This document shows, piece by piece, positions 23,969 to 31,622 of a stretch of 32,494 nt of DNA (the first letter of the stretch is position 1; each line of letters opens with the position of its first letter). The notes below the pieces were generated by a model. The model saw nothing but the letters and a program-made list of their open reading frames with translations. It made no database searches and was not told the DNA's origin. Position numbers and translations under genes: made by a program. The stretch is from Desulfobaccales bacterium (GTDB lineage: Bacteria > Desulfobacterota > Desulfobaccia > Desulfobaccales > 0-14-0-80-60-11): the NCBI GenBank assembly GCA_037481655.1, contig JBBFLF010000028.1, forward strand, positions 1 to 32,494, read 5' to 3'.

Positions 23969-24020
23969 TTGGGAGAGGGGGCCAGGGGTCGCGGTCCCAA
24001 ACCCACTCCCCCAACCCCTT
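23969..24020 (+). repeat. Intergenic hairpin repeat, copy E (internally deleted)
   Basis: Hairpin 1 has lost about 17 nt of its right arm relative to copy D. Only TTGGGA (23969-23974) and TCCCAA (23995-24000) still pair. The left arm of hairpin 2 follows to about 24020 and the unit then stops. It lies between the convergent peptidase and waaA genes. Confidence 0.75.
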
Positions 24021-24050
24021 AAAATGCGATGGGGGCTCTCTCCTTGAAAA

Positions 24051-25403
24051 TCACTTTAAGAGAGAGGCCACCAGCTCGGCCTGGCGCACGGCAGCGCCCT
24101 GGTGGGCTGCAAGAGCGCGGCGGGCCCGGTCCCCGGCCTGGCGGGCGGCCTGGGGGTCGGCCAGCCGGGCCTGCACTGCGGCCGCCAAAGAGGCGGCGTC
24201 CTCCACGATAGCAAGGGCACTGGCGGCCGTGAGCATCTCCTCGGCCCAGCGGAAATTGTTGAGATGGGGGCCGCTTAAGGGGGCCAGGCCCCACACTGCC
24301 GCCTCCAGGAGGTTCTGGCCGCCGTGGGGGATGAGGGAGCCGCCCACGAAGGCCACCGTGGCCACGGCGTAAAGGTCAAAGAGATCGCCGATGGTGTCCA
24401 CCAGGATCACCGGCTCCCCCCGGCGGACCTCCCCGGCCTTGAGGCGGCTTAAGCGGGCGCAGGGCCAGCCCCGGCCGCGGGCCAGGGCTTCCACCGCCGC
24501 GGCCCGCTCCGGGTGGCGGGGGGCCAGGACCAGGAGCAGGGCAGGGGAGGGGGCCCTAAGGCGCCCATAAGCCTCCAGCACCATTTCCTCCTCCCCGGCG
24601 TGGGTGGAGGCGGCCAGAAACACCGGCGCCTCCTTAATGCCCAGGGCTGCCAGCCAGGCCGGTCCTTGGGGTTCCCCCGACGATGCCTCAGTGCGGGAAG
24701 GGGAGGGGAGGGGGGAGACGCCCTGCCGTTCCTGCCAGGCCCTCAGCAGCCGGTCCACCTTCAGGTTGCCGGTGAGGTGCAGCCTTTCCCGGGGCGCGCC
24801 CAGCCGGCTGAGCCTGGCCGCATCCTCTGCCGAGCCTGCGGCGATGACATCGAATAAATCCAAAAAGGCGGCCGCCAGGGACGGCACCCGGAGATAGCGG
24901 CGGAAGCTGCGCTCCGATAGGCGGGCGTTCAGCAGGGCCAGCTTGCACCCCCGCTCCCTGGCCAGCATCAGGAAGCCGGGCCACAGCTCCGATTCCAGGG
25001 CCAGAAAGACATCGGGCTTGAGGACCCTAAGGGCCCGGGAGACCGCCCAGGGCAGGTCCAAAGGAAAATAGCAGACTGTGGCCCCCAAAGGGCCGAACAG
25101 GCGGCGGGCCACCTCCTGACCGGTGGCGGTGCCGGTGGAGATGGTGAGGGAGGCCTCCGGCAGCAACCGGCGCAGTTCCTCTACCAAAGGGGGGGCGCTG
25201 GCGATCTCACCCACCGACACTCCATGCAGCCACAGGCGGGGCCAACCTGGGGGCGGCGAGGGGGGAGGGGTGAGCCCCAGCCGGGGATAAAAGCTTTCCT
25301 CCGCGTCCCGCCGGCGCAGATGACGGTAATAGAAGGGCCAGCCCAAAAGTCCCAGGGACCCGGTAAGGCCAAAGTAACCCCCTAAAAGGATTTTACGCAA
25401 CAT
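24051..25403 (-). CDS. waaA: 3-deoxy-D-manno-octulosonic acid (Kdo) transferase
   Basis: A 450-residue glycosyltransferase that adds Kdo from CMP-Kdo to lipid IV-A in lipopolysaccharide synthesis. An N-terminal hydrophobic anchor (about 5-25) precedes two Rossmann halves. Family motifs are WLHGVSVGEIAS with the catalytic glutamate, LALESELWPGFL, LLNARLSERSFRRY, and the C-terminal GGSLIPHGGQNLLEAAVWG. Length is typical or slightly long. The ATG at 25401-25403 is preceded by AT-rich DNA (25404-25440) with no ribosome site, so translation may be leaderless or weakly initiated. Other LPS genes are not adjacent. Its presence marks the organism as LPS-bearing. Confidence 0.94.
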   Translation of the reverse strand: MLRKILLGGYFGLTGSLGLLGWPFYYRHLRRRDAEESFYPRLGLTPPPSPPPGWPRLWLHGVSVGEIASAPPLVEELRRLLPEASLTISTGTATGQEVARRLFGPLGATVCYFPLDLPWAVSRALRVLKPDVFLALESELWPGFLMLARERGCKLALLNARLSERSFRRYLRVPSLAAAFLDLFDVIAAGSAEDAARLSRLGAPRERLHLTGNLKVDRLLRAWQERQGVSPLPSPSRTEASSGEPQGPAWLAALGIKEAPVFLAASTHAGEEEMVLEAYGRLRAPSPALLLVLAPRHPERAAAVEALARGRGWPCARLSRLKAGEVRRGEPVILVDTIGDLFDLYAVATVAFVGGSLIPHGGQNLLEAAVWGLAPLSGPHLNNFRWAEEMLTAASALAIVEDAASLAAAVQARLADPQAARQAGDRARRALAAHQGAAVRQAELVASLLK

Positions 25404-25942
25404 AATTATTGAAATATAAGAATTTTATTGTTTATTGAGAATTCCGGCGAGGTCGGCTGAGGGCACCCTGCACCTCTTTCCAGGCTCAGATCCCCATCCG
25501 AAGGGCCGCGAGGCATCACTTTTTCGGGTTCGGGAAGCAATTTCTCCCCCAAAATACCCCACCTTTGGTGGTGCATCCCTCCGGCTGCCACTGCCGGCCA
25601 CCGCCATCAATCTGAGGTCCCAAGAGGCATTGACGGGGGCCAGAACGGGCCAGACAGCTCCCCGGTTTATGGCTCGGCGGCTCCTCCTGGGAACCCCAGC
25701 CTCGCTGCAGTGGGGCAAATAGCTGATGGTGTCTGGCGCCTTTTAGGTTGCTTTTCCAGGAGTCAGGACAGCTTGAAACCCCTCCTCGCTTGAAAGCTCA
25801 GCCCGGGAGCTGACGCAGGGCGGGGTCTGCGCTCGCCGCTTCCCGGGCATGACGATTTTTCCCTTAAACGGGAGAGGCAGGGCAAACAGCAAATGCCCTG
25901 ATCGGGTCTCCCGGCCTCAGGACCTGCCCAAAGGCCACAATT
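25404..25942. other. Intergenic region without a convincing gene
   Basis: About 540 nt. Bases 25404-25440 are strongly AT-rich and probably hold the minus-strand waaA promoter, but I cannot place clear boxes. The rest (25441-25865) has normal GC content and short open frames with no ribosome site or domain. Near the right end is a nested hairpin, listed separately. No repeat copy is present here. Confidence 0.5.
25869..25913 (-). terminator. Nested hairpin after the Nudix gene, possible terminator
   Basis: The outer arms 25869-25875 and 25907-25913 (7 bp) enclose inner arms 25878-25884 and 25894-25900 (7 bp) with a 9-nt loop. On the minus strand it lies 30 nt past the Nudix stop and is followed by only three T residues, so termination would be weak. 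A small structured RNA is an alternative. Confidence 0.4.
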
Positions 25943-26419
25943 TTAATTGCTATTGTTCATAATTGAGGCATGCGCCAGCCATCGGGGTCGTTCCCGCCGG
26001 TAATCCGCCAGGATCTGGGCGTGGTCGAAGGCCAAGGGCTCCGGCAGGTCCTCCAGCGGGAAGACCCCCACCTCCGCGGCATCATCTGCGGCCTGGGGCT
26101 CGCCTTGAGCCGTGGCCACAAAGACCACGGTGATGGTGTGCTGGCGGGGATCCCGGTCCGGGGCGGAATAGGCGTGGAACTGCCCCAGCAAGGTGACCTC
26201 CAGCCCGGTCTCTTCCCGGGCCTCCCGCCGGGCCGCCTCCTCCAGGGTCTCGCCGTATTCCACAAAACCCCCGGGCAATGCCCAGCCGTAGGGGGGCTTG
26301 GCCCGGCGGATGAGCACGACCCCTTTAGGCACCTCGATGATGATATCCACCGTGGGCACCGGGTTGCGGTGGCGCCTGGTCACATAGCCGCAGCGGGGGC
26401 AGGTTTCCTCCACCAGCAT
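25943..26419 (-). CDS. Nudix hydrolase (ADP-ribose pyrophosphatase-like)
   Basis: A 158-residue hydrolase of nucleoside diphosphate derivatives. The Nudix box is complete: G51, E57, R65-E66 and E69-E70 in [20 protein letters not shown]. An N-terminal CPRCG (C7, C10) is half of a zinc ribbon of the type found in NudC-like and DUF-type Nudix proteins; the second cysteine pair is missing. The substrate is unknown. The ATG follows AT-rich DNA without a ribosome site. A 14-nt perfect palindrome at 26430-26443 lies just upstream. The stop of the DUF2939-like gene is 30 nt upstream, so the two may be co-transcribed. Confidence 0.9.
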   Translation of the reverse strand: MLVEETCPRCGYVTRRHRNPVPTVDIIIEVPKGVVLIRRAKPPYGWALPGGFVEYGETLEEAARREAREETGLEVTLLGQFHAYSAPDRDPRQHTITVVFVATAQGEPQAADDAAEVGVFPLEDLPEPLAFDHAQILADYRRERPRWLAHASIMNNSN

Positions 26420-26429
26420 TTTAGTTTAC

Positions 26430-26443
26430 ATAATATATATTAT
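26430..26443. promoter_or_regulatory. Perfect AT palindrome upstream of the Nudix gene
   Basis: ATAATATATATTAT is a perfect 14-nt inverted repeat, 10 nt before the Nudix ATG. It overlaps any -10 element for that gene (TATATT or TATTAT on the minus strand) and could be an operator. The short distance would leave almost no untranslated leader. Confidence 0.35.
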
Positions 26444-26449
26444 CAGACA

Positions 26450-27025
26450 TTATTGAAATTCCTGTTTCACAAACCGCTTGAGATCCTCATAGCGCAGGGC
26501 CGCAATGCGCCACACCCCGTCGGTGGGATCCCGCACCATCTCGAAGCGGAACTCCTCCTTGGTTTTGGGGTCCGCAAAAATCACCGTGGCCCGCTCCCCC
26601 TGTTGCTCAATGCGGGCGGTGCTCACTGCCGCGGCCAGCCCCAATATCTGGGTGGTGCTCAGATTTTTCAGATATTTTTCCACCCCGCTTTTGATGACCG
26701 GCGTGAGCGCCTCCACCGCCTTGGGCGGGATGGCCCGGGCCAGCTTCTCCAGCACCCGCCGGCCGAAGCGCTCCACCGCGTCGGGCTCCGGAGACCCCGG
26801 CAGCACCTGGGCCAGATCCTCCGCCGCCTCCCGGCTCAGATGGGTGGCGATGGAGGGGAGATCAATGTAAAATAACAACTTGTCCAAGTCCCGGGTCTTC
26901 AGGGCCACCACCATCTGCTGCAGGGCATAGCGGGGCGAGTTGAGCCAGCGCCAGTAGCCATAGCCCACCGCCACCGCCGCCAAGAGCACGATCAGGGCCG
27001 CCAGCTTTACCGCATTGCTGCGCAT
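26450..27025 (-). CDS. DUF2939-like membrane-anchored protein
   Basis: A 191-residue protein. One N-terminal membrane segment (about 7-24, LAALIVLLAAVAVGYGYW) is followed by a soluble domain that begins SPRYALQQMVVALKTRDLDKLLFYIDLPSIATHLS. That opening is typical of the DUF2939 family, whose members sit at the inner membrane and have no known function. The rest (QILGLAAAVSTARIEQQGERATVIFADPKTKEEFRFEMVRD) fits a ligand-binding-type beta domain. The ATG at 27025 was chosen because GGAGG lies 5 nt upstream and because it puts the membrane segment at the N-terminus; an upstream in-frame start at 27130 would place 35 extra residues before it. Confidence 0.7.
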   Translation of the reverse strand: MRSNAVKLAALIVLLAAVAVGYGYWRWLNSPRYALQQMVVALKTRDLDKLLFYIDLPSIATHLSREAAEDLAQVLPGSPEPDAVERFGRRVLEKLARAIPPKAVEALTPVIKSGVEKYLKNLSTTQILGLAAAVSTARIEQQGERATVIFADPKTKEEFRFEMVRDPTDGVWRIAALRYEDLKRFVKQEFQ

Positions 27026-27271
27026 GTCTGCCTCCAGGCCCCTCTGGGGCCGGATGTTGAAAAGGTCCGGTTGAGTGACTATGAAGGAGAGAGCCGTGGC
27101 CGCGGACTGCTGCAGGGCCATGTGCCCCACCCCGCTGCCGGAGCCTGGGAGCGCCGGATGTCCCGGCTTCCTCGGCGGGACATCACCACTCGCGGGGGAC
27201 GACCGGGTCGGCGCCGCGTCGCCTCACCTCTATCCTTCATTATACGTCAACTCCATATTTAGGCATTCATT
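27026..27271. promoter_or_regulatory. Divergent control region with a 9-bp hairpin
   Basis: A perfect TATAAT on the minus strand (27244-27239) has no good -35 at normal distance. If used, it gives the DUF2939-like gene a leader of about 200 nt. In that leader 27157-27165 and 27176-27184 form an exact 9-bp stem with a 10-nt loop. On the plus strand the gene at 27272 has AT-rich DNA but no clear ribosome site. Confidence 0.35.
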
Positions 27272-27664
27272 ATGACTGCGGAAAAAATCATCTCCCGTCA
27301 CCCCTTGGACAACGGCCTGATCTTGGAGTTTTGGGATCTCTCCCGTCACACCGCCGGCGACCGCTGGCAGGTGACCCTGGAGGCCCGCATCGCCGTGCCG
27401 GTGCGGCCGGAGTATCTGCCCCCGGAGTTGCAGGAGAAATGGCAGGAGGTGGCAGAAGCCCTGGGGCCGGAGGTCTGCTTTCGCCATCAGGAGACCCGCA
27501 ACTTTGTGGATGAGCGCCTGATGCCGGAGCTTCTCAAAGAAATGGAGACCCGGCTGCTGCAGGGGATGAAACGCTACGCCAGCCATCCCCAGTTCGGGCC
27601 CCGTTTCCTCAGGCGGCGCTATCATGAATACCTGGAGCGTTCCCGCTGGTGGCGGGAGGAATGA
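27272..27664 (+). CDS. Hypothetical protein, unknown function
   Basis: A 130-residue soluble protein that I do not recognise. It has an N-terminal beta-rich part (LDNGLILEFWDLSRHTAGDRWQVTLEARIAVPV), a helical centre (PPELQEKWQEVAEALG), and a basic, aromatic C-terminus (PRFLRRRYHEYLERSRWWREE). No cysteine pairs, membrane segments or signal peptide are seen. Codon use and GC content match its neighbours, and the frame is clearly the coding one in this stretch. The ATG has no ribosome site, like several other genes in this part of the window. Confidence 0.7.
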   Translation: MTAEKIISRHPLDNGLILEFWDLSRHTAGDRWQVTLEARIAVPVRPEYLPPELQEKWQEVAEALGPEVCFRHQETRNFVDERLMPELLKEMETRLLQGMKRYASHPQFGPRFLRRRYHEYLERSRWWREE

Positions 27665-27676
27665 AGCCGCACGGAA

Positions 27677-27705
27677 TTGTATAAGGCTAAGGCGCATGCG
27701 ATAAA
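27677..27705 (+). promoter_or_regulatory. Candidate promoter for the rRNA methyltransferase gene
   Basis: TTGTAT (27677-27682) and GATAAA (27700-27705) are exactly 17 nt apart; each box is a modest match. A GC-rich hairpin (GCCGGAGG near 27713 with CCTCCGGC near 27746) follows in the leader, before the AAGGAAGG ribosome site. Confidence 0.3.
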
Positions 27706-27825
27706 GGTGGGGGCCGGAGGGAACGCCTCCCCTGCCCTCTTGGGGCCTCCGGCGGAAATAAGCCCGCAAGATGAGCCTATGCGGCAGTGTGGTGCCAACC
27801 TCTTGTATGCCAAGGAAGGATAAAC

Positions 27826-29022
27826 ATGGCGGAGACAGACGGCCGGCCCTGGCAGGAGTTGCCTCAGGTGCGGCTCACCGGCAAGGGCCGGCGCTGGCGC
27901 AAAAGCGGCCACCCCTGGATTTACCGGGATGACCTGGCCGGCCCGGTGGCAATTGCCCCCGGAGAGCTGGTGGCGGTCATGGGCCCCACCGGGGATTTCC
28001 TGGGGCAGGCCTTCTACAGCGCCACCTCCCGCATCGCCCTGCGGGTCGTCACTCAGGGCGAGGAGGTGGTGGACCGGGAATTCTGGGCCGCCCGCCTGGA
28101 AGGCGCTTTAGCCTACCGGGAGCAGGTGGCCGCCGGGGCGGAGGCCCGCCGCCTGATTTACGGCGAGGCCGACGGCTTTCCCGGGCTGGTGGTGGATGCT
28201 TACGGCCCCCACCTGGTGGTCCAGGCCCTGCACCCCGGGCCGGAGCGCCTTCTGCCCCTCTTTCTGGACCTGCTCACCTCCCGGCTGTCCCCGGCCTCCA
28301 TCACCTTGCGCCACGACGCCGAGGTGCGCCTGCTGGAGGGCCTGCCCCAGGAAGTCAAAACGGTTTACGGCGAACTCCCCGAGCGCCTCACCATCACCGA
28401 GGGCGGCCTTACCTTCCTGGTGGATGTGCGCCGGGGTCAAAAGACCGGCCTCTTCCTGGATCAACGCGAAAACCATCTGGCCGCCCGCACCTACGGCTAC
28501 GGCGAGGTCCTGGACGCCTTTGCTTACCAGGGCGGCTTCGGCCTGCACCTGGCCGCCGCTGCCACTGGGGTGACGCTGGTGGACAGCTCCGCCGCCGCCC
28601 TGGAGGTGGCCCAGGAAAACGCCCGCCTGAACGGCCTGAAAAATATTATTGCATTACGAGAAAATGTTTTTCATTTTTTGAGAAAAGCGGTCAAGGAGGG
28701 CCGGCGCTTCGACACCATTATTCTCGACCCGCCCGCCTTCGCCAAGAGCCGCCAGGACCGCCCCGGGGCACTGAAGGGTTATTTAGAGATCAACCGCCAG
28801 GCCTTGGAGCTGCTCACCCCGGAAGGCTGCCTCATCACCTGTTCCTGTTCTTATAATTTGAGAGAGGAGGAATTTCTGGACCTCTTGCGCCAGGCGGCTC
28901 AGGCCGCCGGCCGGGAGCTCCGGCTGGTGGAGCGCCGGGGCGCCGCCCGGGACCACCCGGCCCTCCTCTCCCTCCCCGAGAGCCTGTATCTCAAGTGTTT
29001 CATTCTCCAGGCCCTGGCCTGA
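27826..29022 (+). CDS. RlmI-type class I 23S rRNA (cytosine) methyltransferase
   Basis: A 398-residue enzyme of the RlmI/RlmK family. An N-terminal PUA domain (about 8-85, RLTGKGRRWRKSGHPWIYRDDL) precedes a linker, EADGFPGLVVDAYG, and a Rossmann methyltransferase domain. Its motifs are FLDQRENH, VLDAFAYQGGFGLHLA (motif I), LVDSSAAALEVAQENARLNG, and IILDPPAFAKSR (motif IV), with the late SCSYNLREEEF. The family methylates C5 of a cytosine in 23S rRNA (C1962 in E. coli). I leave the symbol open because several paralogues share this layout. The ATG at 27826 follows AAGGAAGG. Confidence 0.88.
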   Translation: MAETDGRPWQELPQVRLTGKGRRWRKSGHPWIYRDDLAGPVAIAPGELVAVMGPTGDFLGQAFYSATSRIALRVVTQGEEVVDREFWAARLEGALAYREQVAAGAEARRLIYGEADGFPGLVVDAYGPHLVVQALHPGPERLLPLFLDLLTSRLSPASITLRHDAEVRLLEGLPQEVKTVYGELPERLTITEGGLTFLVDVRRGQKTGLFLDQRENHLAARTYGYGEVLDAFAYQGGFGLHLAAAATGVTLVDSSAAALEVAQENARLNGLKNIIALRENVFHFLRKAVKEGRRFDTIILDPPAFAKSRQDRPGALKGYLEINRQALELLTPEGCLITCSCSYNLREEEFLDLLRQAAQAAGRELRLVERRGAARDHPALLSLPESLYLKCFILQALA

Positions 29023-29435
29023 GACGCTGACCGGACCAAGGGTCACCGGAGCAGTCGCCTTAAGGAGAGGTTCTTCTAAAACAAGAAAACCCTCTCCAGC
29101 CTGAAGGGTTCATGGGGAGGCTATCCAGGCACCGTACCCGGGGCGCAATTTTCCCGCCAGACCGAAATGGTGTGGCGTGCGAGGATCATAAGAAAATCTT
29201 TTTCGTCGAAACGGGGAGTGGCGGGGTATAGAGACCCCGGAATACCGCATCTCCCCTGCCCTGCCGCACCCCGGCAAACAGTACTAGTAACTGACCGGAT
29301 ATATTAATAATTCAATAGAGGAAGATAAATCCTTTGAAGAGGTTAAGGATGGATGCACCTTCTGGGCCCTCGTTTCCCAAGCGTGGGTTATGAGGAGGAC
29401 CTGCCCTGACCGGTGGGATGGTGAATCATAAATCC
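29023..29435 (+). other. Intergenic region between rRNA methyltransferase and yceD
   Basis: About 410 nt with no gene that I can support. A strong hairpin lies at 29064-29097: GGAGAGG (29064-29070) with CCTCTCC (29091-29097), continued inside by TTCTT with AAGAA. It is in the right place to terminate the upstream transcript but lacks a T run. A second small stem, 29222-29227 with 29234-29239, lies farther on. The part at 29295-29335 is AT-rich. A small RNA cannot be excluded. Confidence 0.4.
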
Positions 29436-29463
29436 TTGACAGGGCAGAAGGTTTGTTTACAAT
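29436..29463 (+). promoter_or_regulatory. Strong promoter for yceD-rpmF
   Basis: A perfect TTGACA (29436-29441), a 16-nt spacer and TACAAT (29458-29463, five of six) make this the best sigma70-type promoter in the window. Transcription would start near 29470, about 27 nt before the ATG at 29497. It rules out the earlier in-frame start at 29467, which would lie upstream of the transcript. Confidence 0.8.
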
Positions 29464-29496
29464 TAAGTGTTTTTAATCCCGGGTGAGCGTGGAGCG

Positions 29497-30024
29497 ATGA
29501 AGACCTCCCCCTGGCTGGTGACCATCAGCCGCATTCCTCCGGAGGGGCTGGAGCTGAGCCTGAGCCTCGATGAGGAGTGGTTTGCCCGGTGGCTGGCCCA
29601 GGACCCGGGCTTGGAGATTGCCGGGCCCGCCCGGGCCGAGGCCCGGGTGAGCCTGACTCGGCATGGCCGGGATCTGCTCTTGCGGGGGCGGGTGGCCGGC
29701 ACCCTGACCCTGGCCTGCAGCCGCTGCCTCACTCCTTTTGAGACGCCGCTCACTGCCGCCTTCGAGCTCCTCCTCACCCCCGGGCCGGAACCGGTCAGGG
29801 GCGGCGAAGAGCCGCTCACCCAAGAGGAGCTGGATCTGGACTTTTTCACCGGCGACACCCTGGATCTGGAGCCCTATCTGAAGGAGCAGGTGGTGCTCAT
29901 GCTGCCGGTGAAGCCGTTATGCTCCGATTCCTGCCGGGGTCTGTGCCCGCGCTGTGGCGCCGATTTGAATCTGGGGCCTTGCGCCTGCCAAGGCGGGCCT
30001 TCCGGTCGCCCCGGCACGTCGTAA
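29497..30024 (+). CDS. yceD: YceD/DUF177 family protein
   Basis: A 175-residue protein of the DUF177 family, which is implicated in 23S rRNA accumulation in bacteria and plastids and is nearly always encoded next to L32. Family hallmarks are the beta-rich N-terminus, the RGRVAGTLTLACSRCLTPFETPL block with its first cysteine pair, the acidic stretch LTQEELDLDFFTGDTLDLEPYLKEQVVLMLPVKPLC, and the closing CRGLCPRCGADLN. The four-cysteine set suggests zinc binding. GGAG lies just before the ATG. The following rpmF starts after 29 nt, and both share the promoter at 29436. Confidence 0.9.
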   Translation: MKTSPWLVTISRIPPEGLELSLSLDEEWFARWLAQDPGLEIAGPARAEARVSLTRHGRDLLLRGRVAGTLTLACSRCLTPFETPLTAAFELLLTPGPEPVRGGEEPLTQEELDLDFFTGDTLDLEPYLKEQVVLMLPVKPLCSDSCRGLCPRCGADLNLGPCACQGGPSGRPGTS

Positions 30025-30053
30025 TTTTTACAGGTTGATAAAGGAGAACACCC

Positions 30054-30236
30054 ATGGCACTCCCCAAACGGAGGCATTCGCCCACCCGCCGCAACAAGCG
30101 GCGCAGCCACTACCGCCTGAGTTTGCCCCATCTGTCGGTGTGCCCCAAGTGCAATGAACCCCGGCTGCCGCACCGGGCTTGCCCCGCCTGCGGCTTCTAC
30201 AAGGGCCGGCTGGTGGTGCCCGCCGCCGCGGAATAA
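30054..30236 (+). CDS. rpmF: 50S ribosomal protein L32
   Basis: A 60-residue ribosomal protein. The N-terminus MALPKRRHSPTRRNKRRSHY is characteristic, and C30/C33 with C43/C46 (VCPKCNEPRLPHRACPAC) form the zinc-binding type of L32. AAGGAG precedes the ATG with ideal spacing. In many bacteria plsX and fabH follow rpmF; here an acyl-CoA dehydrogenase follows after 23 nt. Confidence 0.98.
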   Translation: MALPKRRHSPTRRNKRRSHYRLSLPHLSVCPKCNEPRLPHRACPACGFYKGRLVVPAAAE

Positions 30237-30259
30237 CCTTGCCCCGATAAAGGTGCCCC

Positions 30260-31417
30260 ATGGATTATCTGTTGACCGAGGAGCAGCAGATGCTCCAGGA
30301 CCTGGCGCGGCGCATCGCCTACGAGAAGATCAAGCCGGCCCGGGCCCGCCTGGATGAGGAAGAGGAATTCCCCTGGGAGATCATCAAAGACCTGGCCCAG
30401 GCCGACCTGGCCGGCACCATCATCCCGGAGCAGTACGGCGGCCTGGGGATGGGCGCCTTTGAAAACGTCCTCCTCCTGGAGGCCCTCTCCGAAGGCTGCG
30501 TGGGGGTGGCGGTGAGTTTCGCCGCCAGCTTTCTGGGCGCCTACCCCATCATGCTTTACGGCTCCGAGGAGCAGAAGCAGGCCTATCTTCCGGGCATCGC
30601 CAAGGGCGACACCCTGGCCGCCTTTGCCCTGACTGAGGCCCAGGCGGGGAGTGACGCCGCCGCCATCGCCACCACCGCAGTCAAAGACGGCGATTTTTAC
30701 GTGCTCAACGGCATCAAGCAGTGGATCACCAACGCCGGGGTGGCGGACGTCAACGTGATCATCGCCCTCACCGACAAGGCCAAAGGTCCCCGGGGCGCCA
30801 GCGCCTTCATCATCCACAAGGACGACCCCGGCGTCTCCTTCGGGAAAAAAGAGCGCAAGATGGGCATCCGGGCCTCGGTGACCCGGGAGATCATCCTGGA
30901 GGAGGTGCGCATCCCCAAGGATCGCCTCCTGGGCCGGGAGGGCCTGGGCTTCATCATCACCATGAAGACCCTGGATCTGGCCCGCCCCGGGGCCGGCGCC
31001 ATGGCCCTGGGCCTGGCCCAAAGCGCCCTGGATGAAGCCGCCCTCTTCGCCAAGGAGCGCCACCAGTTCGGCCAGCCCATCTTTGCCATCCAGGCGGTAC
31101 AGCACATGCTGGCGGACATGGCGGTGAAGGTGGAGGCCTCCCGGGCCCTGGTCTATGCTGTGGCCCGCTACATCGACACCGACCCCAAGGATTTCTCCAA
31201 GGAGGCGGCCATGTCCAAAGTTTTTGCCACCGACATGGCCATGCAGGTGGCCATCGACGCGGTGCAGGTCATGGGCGGGCACGGCTACATGCGGGATTAC
31301 CCGGTGGAGAAGATGATGCGGGACGCCAAGATCCTGCAGATCTTCGAGGGCACCAACCAGATCATGCGCAACATCATCGGCCTGGCTTTGAACAAAGAGT
31401 ATTCCAAGAAAAAATAA
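30260..31417 (+). CDS. Acyl-CoA dehydrogenase
   Basis: A 385-residue flavoenzyme that introduces a 2,3 double bond into an acyl-CoA and passes electrons to ETF. The three domains are visible: helical N-terminus ([16 protein letters not shown]), the beta domain with signature [12 protein letters not shown] and [10 protein letters not shown] (FAD contacts), and the C-terminal helical domain with [21 protein letters not shown] and [20 protein letters not shown]. The catalytic base is E363 in [11 protein letters not shown]. The sequence is of the short/medium-chain type; substrate length cannot be read from sequence. The ATG follows AAAGG. It probably belongs to the rpmF transcript and works with the EtfB encoded next. 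Confidence 0.93.
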   Translation: MDYLLTEEQQMLQDLARRIAYEKIKPARARLDEEEEFPWEIIKDLAQADLAGTIIPEQYGGLGMGAFENVLLLEALSEGCVGVAVSFAASFLGAYPIMLYGSEEQKQAYLPGIAKGDTLAAFALTEAQAGSDAAAIATTAVKDGDFYVLNGIKQWITNAGVADVNVIIALTDKAKGPRGASAFIIHKDDPGVSFGKKERKMGIRASVTREIILEEVRIPKDRLLGREGLGFIITMKTLDLARPGAGAMALGLAQSALDEAALFAKERHQFGQPIFAIQAVQHMLADMAVKVEASRALVYAVARYIDTDPKDFSKEAAMSKVFATDMAMQVAIDAVQVMGGHGYMRDYPVEKMMRDAKILQIFEGTNQIMRNIIGLALNKEYSKKK

Positions 31418-31476
31418 CCCGGTTGACCTCTTCTTCGGAATGAGCGGCTGAAGGCCGCTGATACCATGGAAAAATT

Positions 31477-31606
31477 GTGGGGGGAGGGCCAGGGAGCGGT
31501 GGCCCCCTGCCCTCCCCCCACGCCCCCCTCCCAACCCTGTAAGGGTTTGGGGGAGGGGGCCTGGGGGAGGGGTAAGGGCCCACCGGCCCTTAGCCCCCTC
31601 CCCCTA
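31477..31606 (+). repeat. Intergenic hairpin repeat, copy F (complete unit) between acyl-CoA dehydrogenase and etfB
   Basis: All three hairpins are present. Hairpin 1: 31477-31488 with 31510-31521 (12 bp), continued by CAGGG with CCCTG. Hairpin 2: AACCCT/AGGGTT core near 31535-31550. Hairpin 3: 31563-31572 and 31573-31580 pair with 31585-31592 and 31595-31604, a stem of about 18 bp with a small GC bulge. The unit ends 17 nt before the etfB ATG, within a co-directional operon. Confidence 0.9.
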
Positions 31607-31622
31607 CCCTGCTCTCACACCC

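Noticed and set aside
25435-25722. Short open frames in the waaA-Nudix gap
   Set aside because: They lack ribosome sites, domains and coding-like composition, and several overlap in different frames.
25406-26460. The shared 11-mer ATTATTGAAAT at the waaA start and at the end of the DUF2939-like gene, as a binding motif
   Set aside because: One copy is coding sequence, the positions relative to genes differ, and AT-rich 11-mers can recur by chance.
30197-31534. A 445-codon minus-strand frame opposite the acyl-CoA dehydrogenase
   Set aside because: The sense strand encodes a complete dehydrogenase with its catalytic residue; the antisense product is His/Gly/Asp-rich with no recognisable fold, and its end is repeat sequence.
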